Source: Treponema sp. | GTDB lineage: Bacteria; Spirochaetota; Spirochaetia; Treponematales; Breznakiellaceae | DNA: 46,012 bases | Assembly: GCA_009784975.1 (NCBI GenBank) | Contig: WQXG01000020.1 | Location: 1 to 46,012, forward strand | Reading direction: 5' to 3' | Shown: positions 32,433 through 40,884 of the stretch, piece after piece | Layout of the letters: each line of letters opens with the position of its first letter | Position numbering within the stretch: position 1 is the first letter of the stretch | Position numbers and translations under genes: made by a program | Notes under the pieces: model-generated | What the model saw: only the letters and a program-made list of their open reading frames with translations | Told to the model about the DNA's origin: nothing | Databases searched by the model: none

Positions 32433-32564
32433 GCCCCGAATTTTCTTGAAATTCAGTCATTTTTTGGGTTGAATTTTCTTGAAAAACCTGCTTTTTTTGC
32501 CCCGAATTTTCTTGAAATTCAGCCGTTTTTTGGGTTGAATTTTCTTGAAAAATATGCTATTTTG
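32433..32564. repeat. 66-bp tandem repeat made of two 33-bp halves (four units)
   Basis: Unit A (GCCCCGAATTTTCTTGAAAT...) and unit B (GGGTTGAATTTTCTTGAAAA...) alternate A-B-A-B. All share GAATTTTCTTGAAA. Unit A contains GAATTT-TCTTG-AAATTC, which can fold. It lies in the divergent region between the Cys-rich gene and the ATPase gene. The 33-bp period is 11 codons, and one frame is open through it, but there is no other sign of coding. Confidence 0.85.
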
Positions 32565-32596
32565 AATTCTAGAAACTTCGTTGCAAGGAGAGAAAT

Positions 32597-33925
32597 ATGG
32601 AACATCAGTATTTTAAGAGAAATGTTGATAAAACTCTTCTTGAATGGAGCAGGGAACCTGTCAGAAAACCTTTGCTTTTGCGGGGTGCAAGGCAGATTGG
32701 AAAGTCCTCAGCGGTTAGGCATTTGGGGCGGCAATTTAAACATTTTATAGAGATAAACTTTGAAGAAAACAAGGAAGCCGCCGCTTTATTTGACACCTCA
32801 CTTTCTCCTCAAAAAATATGTGAACAGTTAGCACTTCTGTATAAAACACCAATAATTCCGGGAGAAACATTGCTTTTCTTCGATGAGGTACAAAGCTGTC
32901 CGCCGGCAATATCTAAACTTCGGTATTTTTATGAAAAGTATACAGAGCTTCATGTGATTGCTGCCGGTTCGCTGCTGGAATTCGCACTTGAGGAAATACC
33001 TTCGTTCGGCGTGGGGCGAATTCGCTCTCTTTTTATGTTTCCTTTTTCGTTTAATGAATTTTTAATCGCTATGAATGACGAAATGCTTGTTGAAGCAATT
33101 AAGGCAGCATCTCCAAATGAACCGCTTTCTGAACCCATTCATCAGCTTCTTCTTAACAAGTTTAAAACTTTTTTAATAATCGGCGGAATGCCGGAAGCTG
33201 TCTCTCAATATGTTCAAAAAGAAGATTTGCTTAACGGTGAATATGTTTTGAATGACATTATTACAGTATTAAAAACAGATTTTGCAAAATACCGAAAAAA
33301 GACGCCTCTTTTGCTTTTAAACGAAATTTTTGAATCGGTCATGCATCAGACCGAAGGGAAATTTGTATATGAACGCGCTTCTCCTGGAAGCTCTGCCTTG
33401 GCAATTAGGCAAGCGCTGGATCTTTTAATTATGGCTGGATTGGTTCATCCTGTTACTCATACTGCCGCGAATGGTATTCCGCTTGGTGCGGAAAGAAATA
33501 ATAAATTCAAGCGTATAATTCCCTGTGATACAGGCATCTTTTTACAGACTCTTGGTCTTCGTGCAGAAATACTGCCGGCAAATGATTTTTTTGCGGTTAA
33601 TAAAGGAGCGCTTGCGGAAATATTTGTCGGCTTGGAATTATTAAAAGCTGCTTCCTGTTATAAACAGCTCGAGTTGTTTTGCTGGCAGCGCTCAGCAAAC
33701 CCTGATACTTCTAAAGGCAGTGCCCAGGTTGATTTTCTTATTCAGAAAGGTTCAAATATTATTCCAATAGAAGTAAAATCCGGAACACAGGGCAGTATGC
33801 AAAGCCTTAGGCTATTTATGAATGAAAAAAATATTAAAAGAGGTGTTAGAACATCTCTTGAAAATTTCGGTTACTCCGGAGATATCGAAACATATCCGCT
33901 GTATGCTATAGGAAATTTAAATTGA
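32597..33925 (+). CDS. AAA ATPase with C-terminal DUF4143 domain
   Basis: The 442-residue protein has Walker A GARQIGKSS (30-38, K36) and Walker B LLFFDEVQ (about 92-99). The sensor-like stretch HVIAAGSLLEFAL follows. The C-terminal DUF4143 region ends with DFLIQKGSNIIPIEVKSG, a nuclease-like D...ExK arrangement often seen in this family. AAGGAGA lies before the ATG. Such proteins are abundant and of unclear role; they are found in accessory regions and vary among strains. The 33-bp repeats lie directly upstream. Confidence 0.9.
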   Translation: MEHQYFKRNVDKTLLEWSREPVRKPLLLRGARQIGKSSAVRHLGRQFKHFIEINFEENKEAAALFDTSLSPQKICEQLALLYKTPIIPGETLLFFDEVQSCPPAISKLRYFYEKYTELHVIAAGSLLEFALEEIPSFGVGRIRSLFMFPFSFNEFLIAMNDEMLVEAIKAASPNEPLSEPIHQLLLNKFKTFLIIGGMPEAVSQYVQKEDLLNGEYVLNDIITVLKTDFAKYRKKTPLLLLNEIFESVMHQTEGKFVYERASPGSSALAIRQALDLLIMAGLVHPVTHTAANGIPLGAERNNKFKRIIPCDTGIFLQTLGLRAEILPANDFFAVNKGALAEIFVGLELLKAASCYKQLELFCWQRSANPDTSKGSAQVDFLIQKGSNIIPIEVKSGTQGSMQSLRLFMNEKNIKRGVRTSLENFGYSGDIETYPLYAIGNLN

Positions 33926-33940
33926 AGTGAGGGAAGCTCT

Positions 33941-34693
33941 ATGAAAAATATTATTAAGATAGCAGCTATTGCGCTAATAATAGCAATTGGATTTACAGCT
34001 TGTGACGACGACGACAACGATCCTTGCGATCTCGGACATGATTTTAACGGGATTGTTAGCTGCACTGAATATCCGGCAACTTCTGTGGAAGTTTGTACCA
34101 GATGCTCTGAAATCGGAGAAACACGAGCCGCTCAAATCGGCGACACAGGACCCGGCGGCGGGATAATCTTTTATATTGCAGACGGAGAGGAAGAAAGACC
34201 GCTTGGTTTTGAAGTTACAAGCACTACAAGCGCATTTGAAACATACACCGCCCACTACCTTGAAGCCGCTCCTGAAAATGCAGTTGGCGGAACCGGAACA
34301 CAAACAATGATGAGATGGTCAACACAAGACGGTTCGCCGTATCCCAATGTAGCAGGCACTTTGATAACAATAGGCTCTGGCAGAAACAACACTGCGCTGA
34401 TAATTGCAGCGGAAAAAGCGGCACACCCGGCAAACACATTTATTTACGCAGCATTGGCTTGTGATAATTACAATACAGATTCCAAAGACGACTGGTTCCT
34501 CCCCAGCAAGGATGAATTGAATGAATTTTATAAACAAAAATCATATTTTGGTTTGACTACCGGCTACTTCTGGTCTTCATCACAGGCTGCCGGTAATTTC
34601 GCGTGGGATCGAAGTTTCTTATATGGCGCTGAGTCTTATGGCGGCGCTCACAAGAATGTTCCAACCAATGTTCGTGCCATCCGGGCTTTTTAG
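33941..34693 (+). CDS. DUF1566-type lipoprotein
   Basis: The 250-residue lipoprotein has a signal ending in GFTAC, lipid Cys21, then a poly-Asp patch (CDDDDNDP) and a Cys-containing linker (about 27-62). The DUF1566/Lcl-like domain runs from about 66 to the end. Its typical landmarks are GDTGPGGGIIFYIAD, DDWFLPSKDELNEFYKQK, YFWSSSQ and the terminal VRAIRAF. Related domains have a formylglycine-enzyme/C-type-lectin-like fold and are often multicopy surface proteins in treponemes. A ligand-binding role is likely; the ligand is unknown. No reverse transcriptase or template repeat is near. Confidence 0.82.
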   Translation: MKNIIKIAAIALIIAIGFTACDDDDNDPCDLGHDFNGIVSCTEYPATSVEVCTRCSEIGETRAAQIGDTGPGGGIIFYIADGEEERPLGFEVTSTTSAFETYTAHYLEAAPENAVGGTGTQTMMRWSTQDGSPYPNVAGTLITIGSGRNNTALIIAAEKAAHPANTFIYAALACDNYNTDSKDDWFLPSKDELNEFYKQKSYFGLTTGYFWSSSQAAGNFAWDRSFLYGAESYGGAHKNVPTNVRAIRAF

Positions 34694-34848
34694 GCTCGTA
34701 CAGCGCGCCCAGCGTCTAAAAAAAAGTCTTATTTTGCTCAAATTTGTTGTACTTACGTTGTGCATGGGGTTATATATTGCCTTCATCGTATTTTGAAAAT
34801 CATTGTCCGTAAAATAGCCAGGCTGCTGACAGCCAAGGGGAGTTTCAG

Positions 34849-37800
34849 ATGAAAACAATGTTAAGATTACTGGGATTTATTGCCATTGTGTCAATAATCG
34901 GCTTTTCAACAGCAGCCTGCAAAGAAGACAATTATACCGCAGAAAAAACACTGGCAAGTATCAGCGTAACCGCAACAAAAACAAAATACGTCATTGGCGA
35001 AGATATCGATCGTTCTACAATAACAGTAACCGCCGGATATGACGATGGTTCAACTGAGGAAATTACCGACTATGATTTAAGCGGCTACGATAAAAATAAC
35101 GAAGGACAGCAAACAGTTACAGTAACCTACCAGGGAAAAAATGATGCTTTTACGGTGACGGTTGTCTGTGATATTTGCGAAGAATATCCTTGTGAATGCC
35201 CTGAAGAAACAGTCAGTATTTTTGAGATACTGGGCGTGGCGGCTCCGGTTGCGGGTTTAACTCCTGTTGTCTCGATTACCGAAACAGAACAGTACACTGG
35301 TACCGTAAGCTGGTCACCTCAGGTAACAGGGGAATTTGCGGCTTTTACGGAGTACACGGCGACAATTACTCTTACGGCAAAAAGATGGTTTAAATTTGCG
35401 GGCGTGGAAGAAGATGCGTTTACAATCGCAGGCGCGCAAGCTTCAAATGATGAGGATTCCGGTGTTATTAAAGCGGTATTTCCGCAAACCGGCGAGTTGA
35501 TATTCGAAGTAACAAACGGAGCGGATAACGGAGCCGGCAGTTTAAGGCAGGTAATTGCTCAGGCTCCGGCAAATAGCGTGATATATATTAACGGCGATGT
35601 AAAAACTATTTTATTATCCGATTCAATAAATATTAATAAAAACCTTACAATCATGGGAAACGGCGTAATCTTAACACGGAACCCGTCATGGACAACAACA
35701 AGCACTTCTTCTCAATTGCTTTCGCTCGATACCGGCAGTTATAAGGTATCTTTAAGCCGAATTCATTTTAAAGGCGGCAAAGCGTCTGATTATGGCGCGG
35801 CAATCAGAAACGGCGCGACTCTAATTGTCGAATCTTGTATTTTTAATGATAATAGAACTGACGGTTTTCTGTCTTATGGCGGCGCGATTTATAACTCAGG
35901 AACTTTAACAGTGAAAGGCTGTACTTTTTACGACAACAGAGCTACTGGCAGTGGCGGCGCGATTTATACTACTACAGGTACACTAAATTTGACTGGAAAT
36001 TTGTTTTATAATAATAATGCCAATAGTGGCCGCGTAGTATACAGATCAACCGGAACCGTAACATCCGGCGGTTACAATGTTTCTGATATAGCGCTTGGAA
36101 CATTATCAATCCAGGCAGGATGGACAGCGCATTCTACTGACAAAGTTGTTAATACCTTATCGTTCTCAACAAGTACTTTCAGACTGTTTCCTGACAGCGG
36201 CGTTTTAAATATTATTACGGCGCTGCCGGAAAATTATCCAACCGAAGATTTTTATGGCTTTCCTGTCAATGCCGGAGCTGCTTCGGGAGCAGTGCAGGAT
36301 ATATTAACCGGCGGTTATTTGATTAACATAACTGTGAATAATACATTAGCGGGCGAAGCGGTTGTATCAAGCGGCAGCAAAGATGAAAACGGGCTTTATT
36401 CAGGAGATATTACCATTACCGCAAACGCAAATAATAATTATGAGTTTTCTCATTGGGTGATAAATGAAATTATAGAAACCGAAAACCCTTTTGAATTTAC
36501 ACTTGCCGCTAATGCATCTATTCAAGCGGTTTTTGAAAGAACGTTCATTGTTACTAGTTCAAGCGACGTTACAGGCAGCGCGACAACAGCGGGAACGCTG
36601 CGTCATGCTCTGACTAACGCGCGAGACGGAGACACTATACGCTTCGAACTGCAAGCGCCAAACAATACCATAACGCTTACAAGCACTTTACCGCAAATTA
36701 CCAGAAGTATAAATATCGAAGGAAACGGTGTAACATTAACAAGAAGTCCAACATGGGCATATTCAGGTACTTCCCAGCTGTTATATATAAATTCCTCTAC
36801 TGCTGCAATTAAAATTAATAGAATGCATTTTAAGGGAGGCAGAGCGAATGATTATAGCGGGGGAATTAGAAATAACGGCAATCTTATTCTTGAATCATGT
36901 ATATTCAGCGATAATCAGGCAACTTCCAATGCGTCATGGGGCGGCGCGATTTATAATACCGGAACTTTAACAGTGAATGGATGTACTTTTTATGAAAACG
37001 CCGCTTACATTGGCGGAGCGATTTATAATAATGGCTTTGAGCTTACCATGACAGGAAATCTTTTCTACAAGAATTTTTCTATTACTCGCAGCCCTGTAGT
37101 CCACAGAGCATTCGGCAGCATTACATCCGGCGGTTACAATCTTGTTGATTATGAATTGGGAACCGGAGACAATCAAAGCGGCTGGACTGAGGCAACGGGA
37201 GATAAAAACATCAATAAACGCGCGGTAGCTCCGTTAAATTTCAAGCTATTAAGCGACAGCAGCGCGGTAAACGCAATCAGCGTATTGCCTATTGATTATC
37301 CGGAAAAAGACTTCTACGGCAATTTAATTACTAACGGAGCTGCCGCAGGAGCTGTGCAGGAAGCTGTTAGCGGAGGTTATGTTTTAGATATATTGCTTCC
37401 TAACCCGGCTGCCGGCAGTCCGTATGTTATAGATGGCGAGCCGGATGAAAATGGACTCTATTCCGGAAGTATTACTATTGCGGCAGGAACAAATACCGGC
37501 TATGAATTTTCTCACTGGTTGATGGAAAATAACGAAACATATACAGAAAATCCGCTTACGTTGAATCTGACTGAACATACATTAATAATAGCCGTTAATG
37601 TTCGTCGGGTAACCGTTATTAGCAATTCCGATTCAAATACATTGGGAACACTGCGTTATGCTTTAAACAATTTACAGTATGGGGATATAATAACTATAAG
37701 TCCTTTTATATCAACAATCACTTTATCAAGCGCTTTGCCTCAAATAACTGAAGCGGTAACTATCATAGGAAACGGCGTAACAATAACACGCAGTCCGCTT

Positions 37801-38472
37801 TGGACAACGTCAAATGCAACCTCTCAACTGTTGTATATAAATTCCCAATACGGCGTTGTTAGAATTAGCGGAGTACACTTTAAAGGCGGAAGGGCGGAAA
37901 CAGGCGGCGCTATCCGAAAAAATGCAGGTACACTAAGACTTGAATCCTGCATCTTTAACGATAACCGAGCTACCAACTCTTCTTTTGGTGCTGGCTATGG
38001 CGGGGCGATTTATAACGGAAGCGGAATTTTAATCGTAGCAGGTTGTACATTTTATATGAACAGTGCAAGCGGTACTACGTCATCCTCTGGCGGCGCAATC
38101 TATAATGCAGGAACCGGATTTCTTGGTATTACAGGCAACCTTTTTTATGGAAACTCGGTAAGCGGCGGCATCACGAGCGGTTATCCGATAATTTATAACG
38201 CTTCTACCGCTACTGTTGAATCAGGAGGTTTTAATGTAGCTGATGCGGCAATTGGAACCGGAAGCGCTCAAAGCGGCTGGTTAGCAAATATAATTTATCC
38301 TGACAGAACGTTTTCTGTTTTAGGTATTACCGGATTGCCGTTTAACACAACTACCTTTGCGCCTGTTGACGGTTTAAAAAATATAGTGATAACTACGGAG
38401 TATTTTTTCCCAACAACAGACTTTCGGGGAGCAACAAGAGATTTCCCGGGAGCGCCGGGAGCGGTGAAGTAG
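34849..38472 (+). CDS. Giant modular surface lipoprotein: Ig-like, three beta-helix blocks, InlB-like repeats
   Basis: The 1207-residue lipoprotein has a signal ending in STAAC, lipid Cys24. Residues about 34-105 resemble a bacterial Ig-like (Big_3) domain. Three homologous right-handed beta-helix blocks follow (about 218-480, 566-820, 926-1207), each with ITGNGV-like, HFKGG, ESCIF and GGAIYN motifs of Pmp/choice-of-anchor type. Blocks are separated by segments with DENGLYSG, YEFSHW and a hydrophobic tail, like divergent InlB B-repeats. No autotransporter barrel was found. AAGGGGAG precedes the ATG. Adhesion or glycan binding is plausible. The repeats also exist at DNA level. Confidence 0.82.
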   Translation: MKTMLRLLGFIAIVSIIGFSTAACKEDNYTAEKTLASISVTATKTKYVIGEDIDRSTITVTAGYDDGSTEEITDYDLSGYDKNNEGQQTVTVTYQGKNDAFTVTVVCDICEEYPCECPEETVSIFEILGVAAPVAGLTPVVSITETEQYTGTVSWSPQVTGEFAAFTEYTATITLTAKRWFKFAGVEEDAFTIAGAQASNDEDSGVIKAVFPQTGELIFEVTNGADNGAGSLRQVIAQAPANSVIYINGDVKTILLSDSININKNLTIMGNGVILTRNPSWTTTSTSSQLLSLDTGSYKVSLSRIHFKGGKASDYGAAIRNGATLIVESCIFNDNRTDGFLSYGGAIYNSGTLTVKGCTFYDNRATGSGGAIYTTTGTLNLTGNLFYNNNANSGRVVYRSTGTVTSGGYNVSDIALGTLSIQAGWTAHSTDKVVNTLSFSTSTFRLFPDSGVLNIITALPENYPTEDFYGFPVNAGAASGAVQDILTGGYLINITVNNTLAGEAVVSSGSKDENGLYSGDITITANANNNYEFSHWVINEIIETENPFEFTLAANASIQAVFERTFIVTSSSDVTGSATTAGTLRHALTNARDGDTIRFELQAPNNTITLTSTLPQITRSINIEGNGVTLTRSPTWAYSGTSQLLYINSSTAAIKINRMHFKGGRANDYSGGIRNNGNLILESCIFSDNQATSNASWGGAIYNTGTLTVNGCTFYENAAYIGGAIYNNGFELTMTGNLFYKNFSITRSPVVHRAFGSITSGGYNLVDYELGTGDNQSGWTEATGDKNINKRAVAPLNFKLLSDSSAVNAISVLPIDYPEKDFYGNLITNGAAAGAVQEAVSGGYVLDILLPNPAAGSPYVIDGEPDENGLYSGSITIAAGTNTGYEFSHWLMENNETYTENPLTLNLTEHTLIIAVNVRRVTVISNSDSNTLGTLRYALNNLQYGDIITISPFISTITLSSALPQITEAVTIIGNGVTITRSPLWTTSNATSQLLYINSQYGVVRISGVHFKGGRAETGGAIRKNAGTLRLESCIFNDNRATNSSFGAGYGGAIYNGSGILIVAGCTFYMNSASGTTSSSGGAIYNAGTGFLGITGNLFYGNSVSGGITSGYPIIYNASTATVESGGFNVADAAIGTGSAQSGWLANIIYPDRTFSVLGITGLPFNTTTFAPVDGLKNIVITTEYFFPTTDFRGATRDFPGAPGAVK

Positions 38473-38501
38473 TCGTATATTGGTTGCAAGAATGATTTGA
38501 G

Positions 38502-38540
38502 GAGAGATTCTCGCGGAGACGCGGAGAACGCGGAGGAATT
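38502..38540 (-). repeat. Inverted GCG repeat copy
   Basis: Reads on the minus strand as CCTCCGCGTTCTCCGCG, TCTCCGCGAGAATCTC. It lies in the 117-bp gap between the convergent 1207-residue lipoprotein and DUF4116 genes. No clear terminator was seen in this gap. Confidence 0.8.
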
Positions 38541-38589
38541 AGGGTTAGGAGTATTTTACAGAGGCGGTTTTTGCTCGCAATATTATATC

Positions 38590-39261
38590 TCAGTGTTTCA
38601 CTGCTTTAAGGCACAGTTCTGCTGTTTTTAGTTTTTCTGGAACAAATTTAAGCGCATCACCTCTACCCTTTACAGCCTCAAGGCATATTTCTGCAGTTTT
38701 ATATTCTTCAGGAACAAATTTAAGTCCAAAACCGTTAGACTTTACAGCTTCCAGACATATTTCATAAGTTATATGTTTAATGGGTATGTGTTTTAATTCA
38801 TACCCATTAGCTTTCACTGCCTCAAGATATAATTCTGTTGTTTTAAATTCTTCGGGTACATATATAAGTCCACTGTATTTAGACTTTACAGCTTCAAGGC
38901 ACAGTTCCATTGTTATATGTTTTTTGGGAACATATTTTAATCCGCAACCGTTAGACTTCATTGCCAAAAGACAAAATTCGGCTGTTTTGAATTCTTCAGG
39001 CACATATGCTAATGCATTGCCGTCACTCTTTATAGCCTCAAAATACATTTTTGCTGTTCTGTATTTTTCTGGAACATTTCCTAAATTAGCCCCGTCTTTT
39101 TTTACTGCCTCTAGCCAAAATTCTGCTGTTTTATGTTCTTCGGGAACATATTTAAGTACAGAACTGTCGATCGCTTCTAGGAGTTCGTCTATTTCATCTT
39201 GTGATAATGCTCCTTCTGCCGGTGTTGGTTTATCGTTGTTGTTTTGTAGTGTTTCTGGCAT
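38590..39261 (-). CDS. DUF4116 repeat protein with FliM-like N-terminal peptide
   Basis: The 223-residue protein has eight tandem repeats of 24 residues from about 36 to the end, with consensus L-x-x-VPEE-x-KTAE-x-CLEAVK-x-NG-x-x (DUF4116). The N-terminal stretch ALSQDEIDELLEAID (18-32) matches the CheY-binding peptide of the flagellar switch protein FliM (LSQ-x-EIDALL). A linker rich in Asn/Pro precedes it. AAGGAG is placed before the ATG. No enzymatic motif. It may bind CheY-like receivers or mimic the switch (inference). Last gene of the seven-gene minus-strand set. Confidence 0.78.
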   Translation of the reverse strand: MPETLQNNNDKPTPAEGALSQDEIDELLEAIDSSVLKYVPEEHKTAEFWLEAVKKDGANLGNVPEKYRTAKMYFEAIKSDGNALAYVPEEFKTAEFCLLAMKSNGCGLKYVPKKHITMELCLEAVKSKYSGLIYVPEEFKTTELYLEAVKANGYELKHIPIKHITYEICLEAVKSNGFGLKFVPEEYKTAEICLEAVKGRGDALKFVPEKLKTAELCLKAVKH

Positions 39262-39382
39262 TGTTTTCTCCTTAGTAAATGTTGATTATTTCATATTATT
39301 TATATTCTTCTGTTATCGACATTACATACATTTCAGACATGTTCATAAAGCTAAAGATTGCGCTTTAAAAATAATATAGAAT

Positions 39383-40801
39383 TCAATTCTTTTTATTTTC
39401 AAGTTCTGATAATTCATTGAACTGTTTAACACACTCAATAACAAATTTATCAGAATTAGAATAACCTTGTATTTTACGAAATTTTTCAGCAAGAATATAG
39501 TAATCGCTTGCTTTTTTAGCATTATTTTTTTCCAAAATCAATTGAAAATAGTCTGTATTTTCGATCATTTCAATTATTTCAATAAATATTAAATTATAGT
39601 CTAACATGTCAAAATAAGGTAATTTCTCTGAAAAACTAGATGGAATATTTGTTTTATAAAAAATATTTTCAGATTTATATAATGTTTTATAATGGATAAT
39701 TTTTTTATAATTTGTTTCTGCTTCATCTATAAAAAGTTTATGCTTTAATTTATTTATAAGAGCATAAATTTCTTCCGAAATATTAGAAAAGTCATCATCG
39801 TTAAAAACTTTTATACAATAATTCCGATCTAACAAAACCAGTTTTTCCAAATCATCAATAGCAGCCATTTTTTGACCTTGCAAAACCTTGCAACGGGCGC
39901 TATTGAATAGAGACTCATGCATTTTATCAGAATAATTAAACGATTGTTCAAACGACTTTAACGCCTTATCAAGCATTTCTCTTGCTTCCACTTTTTTATT
40001 AGTTCGAATTAACTCATTTGATTGTGAATATTGTGCTGTTCCCAAATAGAAATACACCTCTGCTGACAAAAGACGGGCATCTGTTGATTCTGTTATATTA
40101 GGGCTATTATATTTTGCTGCTTGAGTAAAAGCATTAATAGCTTCTTCAAGATTAATAACATTACTGAATTCGCCTGCACCAAAGGCTAGTATCTTCCCTT
40201 TTAAAAACCATGAGATATAATCTGTTTTGTATTTTTCAACAGCAGAATTTATATCTTCCAATGCTTCTTCAAAGAAGCTTTTTCCATAATTAGCTGCGGC
40301 TCGGCGAAATAATTCTCGTGATTGAGTTAGAAGAGGGTTGTTCACAATATCATTTATTGCATCCAATCTGTCGCAAATTTCTTTTGACATACCTTTAATG
40401 TTATCTGAAACACGATCAAGCCCGCAGGAAAATGCAGCACTCATAGAACCTAGTTGGTTAGAAACGCCTGAAAAACCTATATCAAGAGTATTGTTTATCT
40501 CATTAAATCCATGTTGAAATGTCTGTCCAAGAGCTTCATTGGACGCTACAATAGCGGAAGTTTGATTGTTTATAGCGGTCTGGATACCAGTTTGCATACG
40601 CATCATTGAATCGTCAATCTGACCTGCCAACTTTCCGGCAATTGCAGCATTACCTATCAACTGCTGTTTAGTACTCTGTTGTATTGCATTTCCAATGTAT
40701 CTGGATTGTCTTTCCATGTAGGTCCGATAGTCCATATCTCCAGAGTTAGCAATTTTGTTGGTGTAATAGGGGGAGTTTTCTCCAAATATTTCTATTGCCA
40801 T
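39383..40801 (-). CDS. TPR-containing protein with helical N-terminal domain
   Basis: The 472-residue protein has no signal peptide. Residues about 1-165 form amphipathic helices with repeated phrases (GFNEINNTLDIGFSGVSNQLG, GLDRVSDNIKGM) that look like a coiled-coil oligomerisation module. From about 166, TPR-like helices follow (RELFRRAAANYGKSFFEEAL, EAINAFTQAAKY, ALKSFEQSFNYS), then a helical C-terminus. AAGGAA precedes the ATG. Function unknown. A scaffold role with the neighbouring island proteins is possible. Confidence 0.6.
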   Translation of the reverse strand: MAIEIFGENSPYYTNKIANSGDMDYRTYMERQSRYIGNAIQQSTKQQLIGNAAIAGKLAGQIDDSMMRMQTGIQTAINNQTSAIVASNEALGQTFQHGFNEINNTLDIGFSGVSNQLGSMSAAFSCGLDRVSDNIKGMSKEICDRLDAINDIVNNPLLTQSRELFRRAAANYGKSFFEEALEDINSAVEKYKTDYISWFLKGKILAFGAGEFSNVINLEEAINAFTQAAKYNSPNITESTDARLLSAEVYFYLGTAQYSQSNELIRTNKKVEAREMLDKALKSFEQSFNYSDKMHESLFNSARCKVLQGQKMAAIDDLEKLVLLDRNYCIKVFNDDDFSNISEEIYALINKLKHKLFIDEAETNYKKIIHYKTLYKSENIFYKTNIPSSFSEKLPYFDMLDYNLIFIEIIEMIENTDYFQLILEKNNAKKASDYYILAEKFRKIQGYSNSDKFVIECVKQFNELSELENKKN

Positions 40802-40884
40802 GATAAGTTTCCTTTATTATCCTTCATGTATCTATATCCAAATGCATATAATGATTCACTCTTCCGCAATGAATTTAGCTATAA

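Noticed and set aside
32433-32564. CRISPR-like array
   Set aside because: The units are head-to-tail tandem repeats with no unique spacers, and no cas genes are present.
32355-32750. 131-codon plus-strand ORF through the 33-bp repeats (FFAPNFLEIQ / FFGLNFLEK 11-residue repeats)
   Set aside because: It runs into the AAA ATPase gene in a different frame, has no ribosome site, and the frame is kept only because 33 is a multiple of three. Non-coding repeat is the simpler reading.
34694-34848. Intergenic stretch between the two lipoprotein genes as an RNA gene or regulator
   Set aside because: Apart from an A-rich run and the AAGGGGAG ribosome site of the next gene, no hairpin, promoter or repeat stood out.
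33941-38472. Diversity-generating retroelement targets
   Set aside because: The DUF1566 fold resembles known variable proteins, but no reverse transcriptase, template repeat or variable-repeat pair was found.
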